From: JANQTF01 sp036835375
GTDB taxonomy: Bacteria > Bacteroidota > Bacteroidia > J057
NCBI GenBank assembly: GCA_036835375.1
Contig: DAITMB010000006.1
Location: forward strand, 1-64,000
Direction of reading: 5' to 3'
Length of the DNA: 64,000 bases
Shown: positions 19,301-26,703 of the stretch, in pieces
Layout of the letters: each line of letters begins with the position of its first letter
Numbering within the stretch: position 1 is the stretch's first letter
The notes under the pieces: model-generated
Told to the model about the DNA's origin: nothing
What the model saw: only the letters and a program-made list of their open reading frames with translations
The model's database searches: none
Program-made: the position numbers and the translations under genes

Positions 19301-21850
19301 GATCCTTATGTGTGCTCTGGCGGAGGTACTGTGGTCAATGCTACGGGCGGCAATCAATTTGTCTGGTCTCCAGGGTTTGTTTTCAATGATTCGACCCTCG
19401 CTTCTCCCATTGCTTCTCCGACATACTCCGGCGCAACGCTCGACAGCACCTGGCGCTTGTTTGTCACTGTGATCGACTCAAATGGTTGCGTCAATTACGA
19501 CTCATTGGACCAGATCGTGCGCGTGCTGCCCATTATCCAAGTGAGCAACGACACGGTGAACTGCCCGGGCGGATCTGTGCCTCTCTTTGCCAATGGAGGA
19601 ATTGCTTACAGTTGGTCCCCAGCCATTGCGCTCAGTGCGACAAACACTGCAAACGTGCTGGCATCTCCTGATACCACGACTACCTACACGGTGCGAATCG
19701 AAGCAGTGTGGGGATGCGCTGATTCTGCTGACATTCTAGTGATTGTTATGGAGCCAGAGGCAGGGCCAGATGGGGTCATTTGCCTGGAGGACAACTTTCA
19801 GCTGCAAGGCAGTGGCGGCACCAGTTACCTTTGGTCACCTGCTGTGGGCCTTAGTGATCCTAGCATCGCGACACCCATGGCTTCGCCCGCCGGAACAACC
19901 ACATACCTGCTCACCGTAACAGACAGCCTCGGCTGTGTGGACACTGACATGGTCACAATCACTGTGAATCCACTCCCTCCGGCCGACGCGGGATTGGATC
20001 AGGAAATGTGTATTGGCGACACGGCTCAGCTCTTTGCAGCGGGCGGGTTGGATTACCAATGGCAGGTAGTTGATAGTCTTTCGTCCCCCGGCACAGCTTC
20101 TACTTTAGCTTGGCCTACTCAGACTACCTTTTACCCGGTAGCGGTCGTTGATGGAAACGGCTGCGTCGAACTGGACAGTATGTTATTGACTGTCCATCCG
20201 CTGCCTAACCCTGACGCTGGAGCAGACCAAACCCAGTGTGGGGAAGACTCGGTCACGTTGCTGGCGACGGGTGGGGTGCTCTATCAATGGAGCCCCGCCT
20301 TGGGATTGGAAAATACTGCTTCTGCCCTTACACAGGCTGCCCCGGACTCCACGACACGATATTTCGTGACAGTCACGGATCAATTTGGCTGTGTGAATAC
20401 GGACTCCGTGCTCATTCGCACCATGTATGCTTTCGCTGGCCCTGAGATCATTACGTGTCCCGAAGATTCGGTGCAACTGCTGGCGGGGAGCATCGGGGGT
20501 CTGCCTAGCACTTTCTCGTGGAGTCCGGTCCTGGGCTTGGGTGATCTGAACTTGGCCGAACCCCGGGCGCTACCAGGCGTGACCACAACCTATTTGGTGA
20601 CGGTCACTGACACGAGCGGCTGCATGGATACTGCCAGCCAATTGGTCACTGTGTTTCCCGTGCCGCTGGCAAATGCTGGGCCTGATACCGAAATTTGTAT
20701 GGGTGACACCCTCCAATTGACGGCGAGTGGCGGTATGAACTACTTGTGGGATCTCGAAACGTCGCTCTCTGAGGTCCGCATCGCCGATCCTTTGGCCTAT
20801 CCGCTCTCCACCACAACTTATCGGGTACTGGTGACGGATGGAAATGGATGTCAACTTGATGACGAAGTAGAAATCGTCGTGAATCCTCTGCCGCTAGTAG
20901 ATGCCGGAACCGACACGACCATTTGCGGACGAGGGCTTGCCTTCTTGCGCGCCACAGGAGCCAGCACCTACCTGTGGTCCCCTGCCACTAGTCTGGACCA
21001 GCCGACGAGTCCTGCGCCTGTGGCTCAACCTGTTTCAGACCAGCGATACCATGTCATCGGTACAGACCTCAAAGGCTGTCGAAACACAGACTCTGTTTTC
21101 GTGAGCGTGCGAACGATCCCTACTTTGAGCGGAGATCAATTCTATGAAATTTGCCTTGGCCAATCGACGATCCTCCACGTGGACGGCGCCGATGGCTACC
21201 GGTGGAGCACTGGAGAGCTGCTCCCATTCATCGAAGTAGATCCAGAATTTAGCTCGGACTATTGGGTTGTTCCCCTGGGGCCTACCGGGTGTGAAGGAGA
21301 TCGGCTTGACATTCAAGTGTATGTCGAACGAAGTTTGCCGCAAGCGTCGATATCGCCCTCGATTTCCGAAGGGTTTTATCCGCTGGAGGTGACTTTTGTG
21401 AATGACAGCCGATTTGCCAGCCAATATGAGTGGCAGTTTGGCGATGGCGCAAGCAGTGCTGATCCGAACCCTCTGCACCGCTACGACCAACCGGGGCAAT
21501 ATGCCGTGACCCTGATCGCAGATAATGACATCGGATGTCCCGATACGACGACCTATCGATTTATTGAGGCACTGGACTTTGTGGCTTATTTCCCCAATGC
21601 ATTCAGCCCGAATGGCGACGGCGAAAACGACGAATTTCGCCTCGTGATTCAGTCTTTCGAGCAGACCAACTTTCGGGTCTATGATCGCTGGGGAAGAGAA
21701 GTGTACCAAACCAATCAGGCAGACATTCGCTGGGACGGAACCCGAAATGGTGTTCCTGTGGGCGAAGGGGTGTATGTGTACACCTTTCGGGGGGTGACAT
21801 ATCTCGGAGAAGTCATCGAGCGAAACGGTAGCATCACCCTTTTCCGCTAG
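16313..21850 (+). CDS. Giant triplet-repeat surface protein with T9SS type B sorting domain (1845 aa)
   Basis: Signal peptide MRIFPSLFLILLFLVGVAPL, then mature start THITGAELTYEC, an N-terminal module common in Bacteroidota gliding-associated proteins. Residues about 20-540 hold this module plus cadherin-like/Ig-like segments (DPDGDSLVYQIVPP, SIDPQSGLLSLTPT). Next come about 15 repeats of about 75 aa (17933-21340) with a conserved Cys near position 10, ASGG.SY.WSP in the middle and VTVTD..GC near the end. A PKD domain (WQFGDGASSADPNPLHRY) and the type B sorting domain (FSPNGDGENDEFRL, VYDRWGREVYQ) finish it. Each repeat has two cysteines that could form a disulfide after export. ATG 16313 was preferred over upstream ATGs (16256, 16295) because it begins the signal peptide. 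Probable adhesin or sheath protein; no enzyme motif seen. Confidence 0.92.
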   Translation: MRIFPSLFLILLFLVGVAPLMATHITGAELTYECISPATNTYKVTVTVYRDCVNGQAGFDNNIRLFVFRNINKTLYQSFNVPLNQTGVQIIPVFWNACTGIPNNVCVEFVKYTTNITLPGFAGGFTVGWARCCRNNIVTNVPPNQGITVIGNIPGPEAGTCNNMPIFNSVPPIFLCNGQLFNFDHSATDPDGDSLVYQIVPPFTGTNTQGAGATQFNPVVSVGGFNANPMGPPPYANVGFSPGFSFQNPFGSGNFSIDPQSGLLSLTPTQTGLSVFAVSVKEYRNGVLIGENIRDFQITVIDCVPQGTPPVIATNPPPIPGANPDTIWAEVLEQVCYNVTLSDPDPSATVQLFPASASFGIGGTFQAPLATFSQAGTNPAVGTVCWTPSCEYAGQTIRMVVGGRDTADCPGYNVVFDTTWIVVAPINDPTISHMFANGSTADTITLNPNQGMCVTVTGQDLDVLDSLALIPLAGPLSGLGGTATFLPIQTVNPVSASLCWTPPCNLAGQTLSFVIQVRDVNRCQSSANDTITVIISPLQPVGAGGDATICSGLGTPLNSFGGVSYAWIPATGLSNPNIANPIASPTTSTLYTVAITDAFDCVRTESVQVNVNPLPIVDAGPDVTRCPGATIPLQATGGTTYAWTPATGLSNPAIANPLATPLVNTTYTVTATDLNGCANSDQVTVTVMQAEAGTGGAICFGDSLPLSASGGISYSWTPAIGLSDPAIANPVAAPPVATTYTVTVTDASGCVDTDLVIVNILALPVAEAGPAVALCLGDSLQLTASGGVSYAWSPSPFLLGNTLASPVVFPDINTTFTVLVTDANGCVATDNVLVSVLALPIAEAGNDTAKCGEVGVPLSASGGVAYQWFPVAGLSDPTSPNPVANPFASQFYSVIVTDGNGCSSLDSAFVRVMYADAGPDFALCIGDSALIQASGGIAYQWQASPDLASLGTASTLAFPTVTSDFIVTVTDTSGCTDTDTIRMTVNSLPVTSTFGSDPYVCSGGGTVVNATGGNQFVWSPGFVFNDSTLASPIASPTYSGATLDSTWRLFVTVIDSNGCVNYDSLDQIVRVLPIIQVSNDTVNCPGGSVPLFANGGIAYSWSPAIALSATNTANVLASPDTTTTYTVRIEAVWGCADSADILVIVMEPEAGPDGVICLEDNFQLQGSGGTSYLWSPAVGLSDPSIATPMASPAGTTTYLLTVTDSLGCVDTDMVTITVNPLPPADAGLDQEMCIGDTAQLFAAGGLDYQWQVVDSLSSPGTASTLAWPTQTTFYPVAVVDGNGCVELDSMLLTVHPLPNPDAGADQTQCGEDSVTLLATGGVLYQWSPALGLENTASALTQAAPDSTTRYFVTVTDQFGCVNTDSVLIRTMYAFAGPEIITCPEDSVQLLAGSIGGLPSTFSWSPVLGLGDLNLAEPRALPGVTTTYLVTVTDTSGCMDTASQLVTVFPVPLANAGPDTEICMGDTLQLTASGGMNYLWDLETSLSEVRIADPLAYPLSTTTYRVLVTDGNGCQLDDEVEIVVNPLPLVDAGTDTTICGRGLAFLRATGASTYLWSPATSLDQPTSPAPVAQPVSDQRYHVIGTDLKGCRNTDSVFVSVRTIPTLSGDQFYEICLGQSTILHVDGADGYRWSTGELLPFIEVDPEFSSDYWVVPLGPTGCEGDRLDIQVYVERSLPQASISPSISEGFYPLEVTFVNDSRFASQYEWQFGDGASSADPNPLHRYDQPGQYAVTLIADNDIGCPDTTTYRFIEALDFVAYFPNAFSPNGDGENDEFRLVIQSFEQTNFRVYDRWGREVYQTNQADIRWDGTRNGVPVGEGVYVYTFRGVTYLGEVIERNGSITLFR
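17933..21340 (+). repeat. Protein-level tandem repeat array, about 15 copies of 75 aa in triplet super-units
   Basis: Repeat starts read from the translation give super-units beginning at 18380, 19055, 19754, 20429 and 21125, spaced 675, 699, 675 and 696 bases (three repeats each). The last repeat of three of these triplets, and of the partial unit before them, ends in a short VMQ/VMY/VME/TMY linker, while the other repeats end in a PLP-type linker. Nucleotide identity between copies is visibly low, so this is an old array rather than a recent expansion. Confidence 0.85.
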
Positions 21851-21887
21851 ACGAGGAGAAAGACGACTGATTGTACCATTTCACCGG

Positions 21888-23870
21888 CTACTGCTTGAGT
21901 AGGTAGCGAAACTGCACATGATCCTGGTATCGGAGGGTAAACACGTACCTACCAGCAGGCAAAGGCGGTACATTGACTTGTCGGTCTATTCGCCCGGCAG
22001 GTAATTCCCATCTCCCCTGCCCTACCCTTGTACCCGCCATGTTGGTGAGCTCCCACTGGATATTTCCTGCTGACAACATGTCGATTGACACAGTCAGTGG
22101 CTCCTCTTGGAAAGGATTTGGAAACAACGTGAGCAGCTGAAAATGAGCTGAAGCGGCCACCTTTCCCAGTCGAACCCAGTCGGAGTAGGTCCAATCACCC
22201 TCATGGGTGACACCTGTAACCCGATACCACTGGGTGCGGTCTTCGGGCGGCACCATCATGCGAAAGCTGCCTTCGAATCCTTGTGGCTGTGGATTGAGCG
22301 TAGGGTCGGAGCCTGGCGAATAAGTCGCCAATTCTCTGGGACTCAAGGTATCTTCTCCTCCTTCGAGCACAAAATAATCGAATGTCGCGGGTTGATTCGT
22401 TTGCCAGGAAAGCCAGTCCCCCTCGGGTTGAGTATTTCCTTTCAAATCGAGGACCAAAGTGGGTGCCACCATTTTTCCCTCCTTCGCATTCACCCACAAA
22501 CTTTTCCCTTCTAAATACCCAACTTCGTTTGCGGGGCAACCGTCGTCTTGCGAGTTGCCATAATACGCACGCCCTGGACGATTAAATGTGCCATAATCGT
22601 GGCATTGTTGACCATCTCCAAAATTGATCCCTACAGTCGCCGGAAATCCCCCAAATCCCCGGATCCCGCCTGAACTTCCTCCTGTGGTCCAGCCCATTTT
22701 GCCATAAGAAAAAAGTACATTCACTTCTGTAGGCAATAGTTGTCCCCGAACCTCCCTGACAGAGCCATCGGTGAGGAGTACCTGAAAAGAATTTCTTGTT
22801 GCGCAATCATTTCCTTCACAGCCATAGTAGCCGACCTCCAGCCAGGTCACGATCAGGTAGTGCTTGTGAGGATCGAGGTAGTACCAAATTTCTCCTCCCT
22901 TTGACAGGTCCACATCTCCAAAAAACGGTGCGACCATGCGTGGACCGTTCTGGCAAAATGGCTCGGGCGTGAACTCGTAGTGTGGTGCGTCTAAGCTGAT
23001 ATTCCCATTGGAATTAATGAACACCTGCTGGTAATTTTTTTCAAAAAAGGCAAAGTTGAAGCCGAGTGGAAGGGCTTCGCTACAATCGTCACATGCATCG
23101 CCTCGCGCGAATTTTTTGTAAGTGACTTTCTCTCCTTTGAGGTCTTCTCCCAGCGAGATCCAAGCTGGCGCATCATTCTGGGGGGGACAATCTTCGGGGC
23201 AAGCATCTCCTTCTTCGCAGATGCCATCTCCACAAAAGCCCGGACGCCCCGTGAGCAATATTTCATCCAGACCCATCCCCCAGCTCCATTTGCCCTCATC
23301 ATCGAAGCGAAAGCGCAACTGCACGAGCTTCCCAGCATAGCGGCCCAGCGGAATCTCCACTTTTCCGTAGTAATCTTCGTCCAATTCAAAAATTTGAATC
23401 CAGTCTCCGCCATCGTGAAGATCTACTACACAACGCCCAGCTCCTTCGTAGGTGGCCAAGGCAAGCAGAAATTGTAGGGTGAGATCACTCATCTCGGCGC
23501 TCCGCTCAAAGACGGGACTCAGTAGGATTGCTTGTCCGATGTCGTCTTCTTCTGATTCAGATACATACACCCAACTCCCCGCTCCGGGGTTCATCATCCC
23601 CACAAGGTCACCTTCATCGACCTGCCAACTGCCTCCTTCTGCTGGATCCAGCAAGTGCCAGCCAAGGAGAGATTCGGCGCTGCCATCCATCCAGGCAAGC
23701 GTATCTCGCTCCAGATAGGAGCATTTGGATTGGCTGACGCCCCATGCTGGCATGGCGAGGAGGCAAATGACGGTCATGAACCAGCCCTGCACGCGTGGGC
23801 TAAGCCGGGACACAGTTCTACCTCCGAGGAGATTTGCTTGAAAAACAGTACAGCCGTGGGTGCGCATCAT
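21888..23870 (-). CDS. Nidogen-domain T9SS type A cargo protein (660 aa)
   Basis: N-terminal signal segment MTVICLLAMPAWGVSQ after a 31-residue leader. A jelly-roll-like region (about 60-200: LTLQFLLALATYEG, VQLRFRFDDEGKWSWGMGLDEI) is followed by a short Cys-rich CGDGICEEGDACPEDC unit of the kind seen in myxobacterial Cys-rich repeats. A nidogen-like (NIDO) domain follows (NSNGNISLD, MVAPFFGDVDL, YLIVTWLEVGYYG, FQVLLTDGS, TVGINFGDG), then a fibronectin-like segment and a C-terminal type A sorting domain (LLTLFPNPFQEEPLTVSI to the end). The start ATG at 23870 overlaps the stop of the upstream gene (ATGA), supporting it despite the long leader. Probably an exported extracellular or surface glycoprotein-like protein; binding partner unknown. 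Confidence 0.85.
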   Translation of the reverse strand: MMRTHGCTVFQANLLGGRTVSRLSPRVQGWFMTVICLLAMPAWGVSQSKCSYLERDTLAWMDGSAESLLGWHLLDPAEGGSWQVDEGDLVGMMNPGAGSWVYVSESEEDDIGQAILLSPVFERSAEMSDLTLQFLLALATYEGAGRCVVDLHDGGDWIQIFELDEDYYGKVEIPLGRYAGKLVQLRFRFDDEGKWSWGMGLDEILLTGRPGFCGDGICEEGDACPEDCPPQNDAPAWISLGEDLKGEKVTYKKFARGDACDDCSEALPLGFNFAFFEKNYQQVFINSNGNISLDAPHYEFTPEPFCQNGPRMVAPFFGDVDLSKGGEIWYYLDPHKHYLIVTWLEVGYYGCEGNDCATRNSFQVLLTDGSVREVRGQLLPTEVNVLFSYGKMGWTTGGSSGGIRGFGGFPATVGINFGDGQQCHDYGTFNRPGRAYYGNSQDDGCPANEVGYLEGKSLWVNAKEGKMVAPTLVLDLKGNTQPEGDWLSWQTNQPATFDYFVLEGGEDTLSPRELATYSPGSDPTLNPQPQGFEGSFRMMVPPEDRTQWYRVTGVTHEGDWTYSDWVRLGKVAASAHFQLLTLFPNPFQEEPLTVSIDMLSAGNIQWELTNMAGTRVGQGRWELPAGRIDRQVNVPPLPAGRYVFTLRYQDHVQFRYLLKQ

Positions 23871-24316
23871 TCTGTCAAATTTTCAACAGCGGAAGCCTCA
23901 GTGTCGAGTCGGATGAGAGACTGACGAATGCGAAGTGCTTTGGCAGGGTCCATATTCTTGACCGTTTCCAGACGTTGGCTCAAGTCCTCGGCCTGCAAGT
24001 AGAGCGAAATCATACGTTCGGCCCGGGCCCCGGCTTCTGTCCGTTCCACCTTGAGTGAGCGGAGTTGAAGAAGTTCCTTTTCCCATTCCATCCGCTTCTC
24101 TCGATATGGATTCAGCACCACATCGTCGGCCCACCTGATCTCCATCGGCTCCAAGAAATAGACTTGAGACGCTCCAGAGACAGCATCTTCCTGCTCAGCG
24201 CTAAAGTAAAGCCACATCCATGTACTGAGACCTACGACACCGAGCAAAATTCCAAATATCAAAGATTTGATGCCCAGGCGGGAGGAGATGATGGTATTGA
24301 TTTGCTGTTTTGACAT
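23867..24316 (-). CDS. Small single-pass membrane protein with coiled coil (149 aa)
   Basis: One membrane segment (SLIFGILLGVVGLSTWMWLYF, about residues 18-38) is followed by a charged helical region with heptad-like Leu/Glu/Arg pattern (EKELLQLRSLKVER, ISLYLQAEDLSQRLETV). No family recognised. Its stop overlaps the start of the nidogen-domain cargo gene by ATGA, so the two are translationally coupled and probably function together; a membrane-bound assistant or partner for that cargo is possible but is inference. Confidence 0.7.
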   Translation of the reverse strand: MSKQQINTIISSRLGIKSLIFGILLGVVGLSTWMWLYFSAEQEDAVSGASQVYFLEPMEIRWADDVVLNPYREKRMEWEKELLQLRSLKVERTEAGARAERMISLYLQAEDLSQRLETVKNMDPAKALRIRQSLIRLDTEASAVENLTE

Positions 24317-24422
24317 GCGTACTATAATTGCGCACGCAACCTAGGAATGCCCTCGCTGATTTCAGGATCAGAAGCAGGCCAAATATTACAGATCGTTAAT
24401 AATTAAGATCAGGAATTGTCCA

Positions 24423-25493
24423 TCAAGGTTTATATCCGGCCCCAGCAATTATTTTTCCATAATCTACTTCTTCGCAAAGCGCTTCCAAATTGACCTCAGG
24501 ATGTTTTTTCAAGTAGCTTTCTACCAAGCGCCAACCTGTGAACTCAGCCAATCGTGGGGCAGACTCCCGCGCTAATTCTGAGGTAAAAGCTTTGTCAGCG
24601 AGAAAATCGCGTTCGTGCTGCATGTCAGTAGAGTACAAGTGCGGCATCATGAATTTGTAATTGGCAGATTCAAACATTCGAACCCACTCCATCTGACTAG
24701 ATGTGTAGCGAAACAGCAGGGAGTCGTCGGTGTAGGGAAGCAGACGGTGCATGACGACTTGCTTAATGCCAGCCCGAACCGCCCGGTGCGCAAGCGGAAC
24801 CGGCTTGGTTTCTGATAGCGGCTCAACCAGTTCTTCTGCGATCTGCTCCACCAGCACCACGTCGAAGTACGCGGGTTGCAAACGCCTTCGCTGATAGGCA
24901 AAAATCCCTTGTGGATACATGGGCCATTCTTCGCCCATGAAGTAATGCAGCCCAAAGCTGAGGATTCCGGGATAAGAAGAAAGCTGGTCCACTTGATTCC
25001 AATCGGACTCTTGAAAATAGCCGTTGACGTGGGCAGTGAATCGTGGCAACGTAAGTCCCGGAAAATAGCTGAGCAAGCGCTTCAGCGGTGCCGAAATACG
25101 ATCAGCCAAGGGCATATCGTAGGGGAAAGTCAGCCTTACGGTGTCCAGCAAGGCAAAAAAAGTGGAATCGCGCAACGTTTGACCCAGATAGAGGGTCATA
25201 AGACTGTCTTGTGCGCGTCCAGCGGCGATGCGGTCGGGAAGCAAAAGATATTGTTCAAAAAACTCCCGCTCTGGTCTCACGAATCGCTCCCAGGCGTCCC
25301 ACAGCGAAATATTGGGTTCTTGCCGAATGGCTGTCCCAAAAGCCCACATGAGGCTGTCGATCCGGGTAACATGGAGAGTAAGCGGAATGTCTGCGACATC
25401 TTCATCTTTTTGCTCCTCGCAACGAAGCGATATCAAGGCGCACAGCCCCAATAGCAACAGCCCGATGGCACGAAAGGAATTTATTCTCATCAT
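24423..25493 (-). CDS. gldB: Gliding motility lipoprotein GldB
   Basis: A 356-aa protein whose end (FTGWRLVESYLKKHPEVNLEALC...KIIAGAGYKP) and internal blocks (SYPGILSFGLHYFMGEEWPMYP, YFDVVLVEQIAEELVEP) match GldB, a lipoprotein required for gliding in Flavobacterium johnsoniae and associated with T9SS-dependent motility. The N-terminus is a lipoprotein-like signal (LLLLGLCALISLRCEE) with Cys25 as candidate lipid site, but the lipobox is not canonical because Arg sits at -1. The fold resembles a zinc-peptidase-like scaffold, yet no HEXXH was seen. It lies next to T9SS cargo genes. Confidence 0.85.
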   Translation of the reverse strand: MMRINSFRAIGLLLLGLCALISLRCEEQKDEDVADIPLTLHVTRIDSLMWAFGTAIRQEPNISLWDAWERFVRPEREFFEQYLLLPDRIAAGRAQDSLMTLYLGQTLRDSTFFALLDTVRLTFPYDMPLADRISAPLKRLLSYFPGLTLPRFTAHVNGYFQESDWNQVDQLSSYPGILSFGLHYFMGEEWPMYPQGIFAYQRRRLQPAYFDVVLVEQIAEELVEPLSETKPVPLAHRAVRAGIKQVVMHRLLPYTDDSLLFRYTSSQMEWVRMFESANYKFMMPHLYSTDMQHERDFLADKAFTSELARESAPRLAEFTGWRLVESYLKKHPEVNLEALCEEVDYGKIIAGAGYKP

Positions 25494-25823
25494 GGGAGAT
25501 CAGTGATCGGGACGCAAGATAGGGCATTTGGCAACGATGAGGTTACAGAAAAGATTGCGAAAAGCGTTGGATGCGAATATTTCGTTGTGACTTTGTTACT
25601 TGCTTCCCTGTTCCTTGCTACGTGCGAATGCATCGACTGTGTAGCATTTGTTCAAAATCTCCTAACTTTTCCTGGGTGGAGATAGACGATATTTAGCAAA
25701 TTGTCCAGCAATTACGCCTAGTGTCCCAAACGTCGGGCCTATTCTTTCACTTAAGTTCGGGTACCATTCACTCACCATTTGATTTTAGCTCATCTCAACA
25801 TTCTACCGATGATGAACAATTTT
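25494..25823. other. Intergenic stretch between gldB and the beta-barrel gene
   Basis: About 330 bases containing the divergent regulatory region of gldB and the beta-barrel gene. A 60-aa ORF at 25503-25685 has an N-terminus without signal or family features and is probably chance. No exact -7 box or hairpin seen. Confidence 0.4.
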
Positions 25824-26495
25824 ATGAAGCAATACCTTCTTTCCATCCTCTTCCTGATTGTGGCTTTACCTGCTGCTCAGGCACAGAAAGGCCCAAAACT
25901 TGGCCTCCGCTTCGGTCCACTCGTCTCCTTCACCACTATCACAAGTGACAATGGCAACGAGATTCCGGGGACGACAGTCAGTAGTAAGTTGGGATTTTCC
26001 TACGGATTGATGACCACTTATGGCTTCACCGACAATTACGGCATCTACTCAGGAGTGCACATTGTGAGGAAAGGATTTGACAGAACCACGACTACTGATT
26101 CCCTTACATTTTCTCAAGATGTGGTAGCGACCACCGTTGAAGTTCCCATAGCCCTTCGCGGCCGATCCAATGAAATCGGCAATGGTGTCTATATCAATGG
26201 CTTATTTGGATTGACCCTCGATGTGAGGGCTGCCTACCGCAATATCTACACAGGCCTTAGCCCCACAGGCGAGCTTGGATCCGGGACGAGCAAGAACACG
26301 GCCCTGATCAATCCAATCACCTCGAGTTTTCTTTTTGGGGCAGGTGCTGATTGGCTCATTGATCGTGTGGGCAATTTCAGCTTCAACATCGCATTTCATC
26401 GCGGATTAATAAATCTTAACAACAAGCGCAACACTGGTAACGACGAAACCATCAGGGTGAGCTATCTCGCACTGGACGTGGCGTATTTGTTTTGA
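25824..26495 (+). CDS. Outer-membrane beta-barrel protein (porin family, OMP_b-brl type)
   Basis: About 223 aa. Signal peptide MKQYLLSILFLIVALPAAQAQ, then alternating amphipathic strands characteristic of an 8- to 10-strand barrel (LGLRFGPLVSF, GFSYGLMTTYGF, YGIYSGVHIVRKGF, VEVPIALRGRS, VYINGLFGLTLDVRA) and a C-terminal strand ending in Phe (SYLALDVAYLF), the usual BAM recognition end. It belongs to the PorT-like/outer membrane beta-barrel group common in Bacteroidota. ATG 25824 was chosen for the signal peptide; in-frame ATGs at 25809 and 25812 are possible. A terminator lies downstream at 26553. Function unknown; structural or small-solute pore. Confidence 0.8.
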   Translation: MKQYLLSILFLIVALPAAQAQKGPKLGLRFGPLVSFTTITSDNGNEIPGTTVSSKLGFSYGLMTTYGFTDNYGIYSGVHIVRKGFDRTTTTDSLTFSQDVVATTVEVPIALRGRSNEIGNGVYINGLFGLTLDVRAAYRNIYTGLSPTGELGSGTSKNTALINPITSSFLFGAGADWLIDRVGNFSFNIAFHRGLINLNNKRNTGNDETIRVSYLALDVAYLF

Positions 26496-26552
26496 TTCTG
26501 GTGACGCGGAGGGAGGCCAAACGGCGACCCTCTCTAACCATCAGCACCTTTC

Positions 26553-26586
26553 TTGCCTCGGGCCTCGTGTCCGGGGCAATTTTTTT
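26553..26586 (+). terminator. Rho-independent terminator
   Basis: TTGCCTCGG (26553-26561) pairs with CCGGGGCAA (26571-26579), with one T-G wobble, followed by seven T residues. It ends the beta-barrel gene transcript. Confidence 0.8.
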
Positions 26587-26703
26587 ATAAAAACGTCTAT
26601 AAAAAACATCAACTATCCAGGATTTTTCTCCACAAAAAGATACAGTTTCTTGGATCTGCTTTTTCGATTCGCTTACTTGCGTCCAATACATTAGACAACC
26701 CAG

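Noticed and set aside
17933..21340. Repeat array considered as a CRISPR or other DNA repeat
   Set aside because: Repeats are protein-level, 225 bases long and nucleotide-diverged, with no spacers or cas genes.
25503..25685. 60-aa ORF between gldB and the beta-barrel gene
   Set aside because: No signal, domain or conservation hints; falls in a regulatory region.
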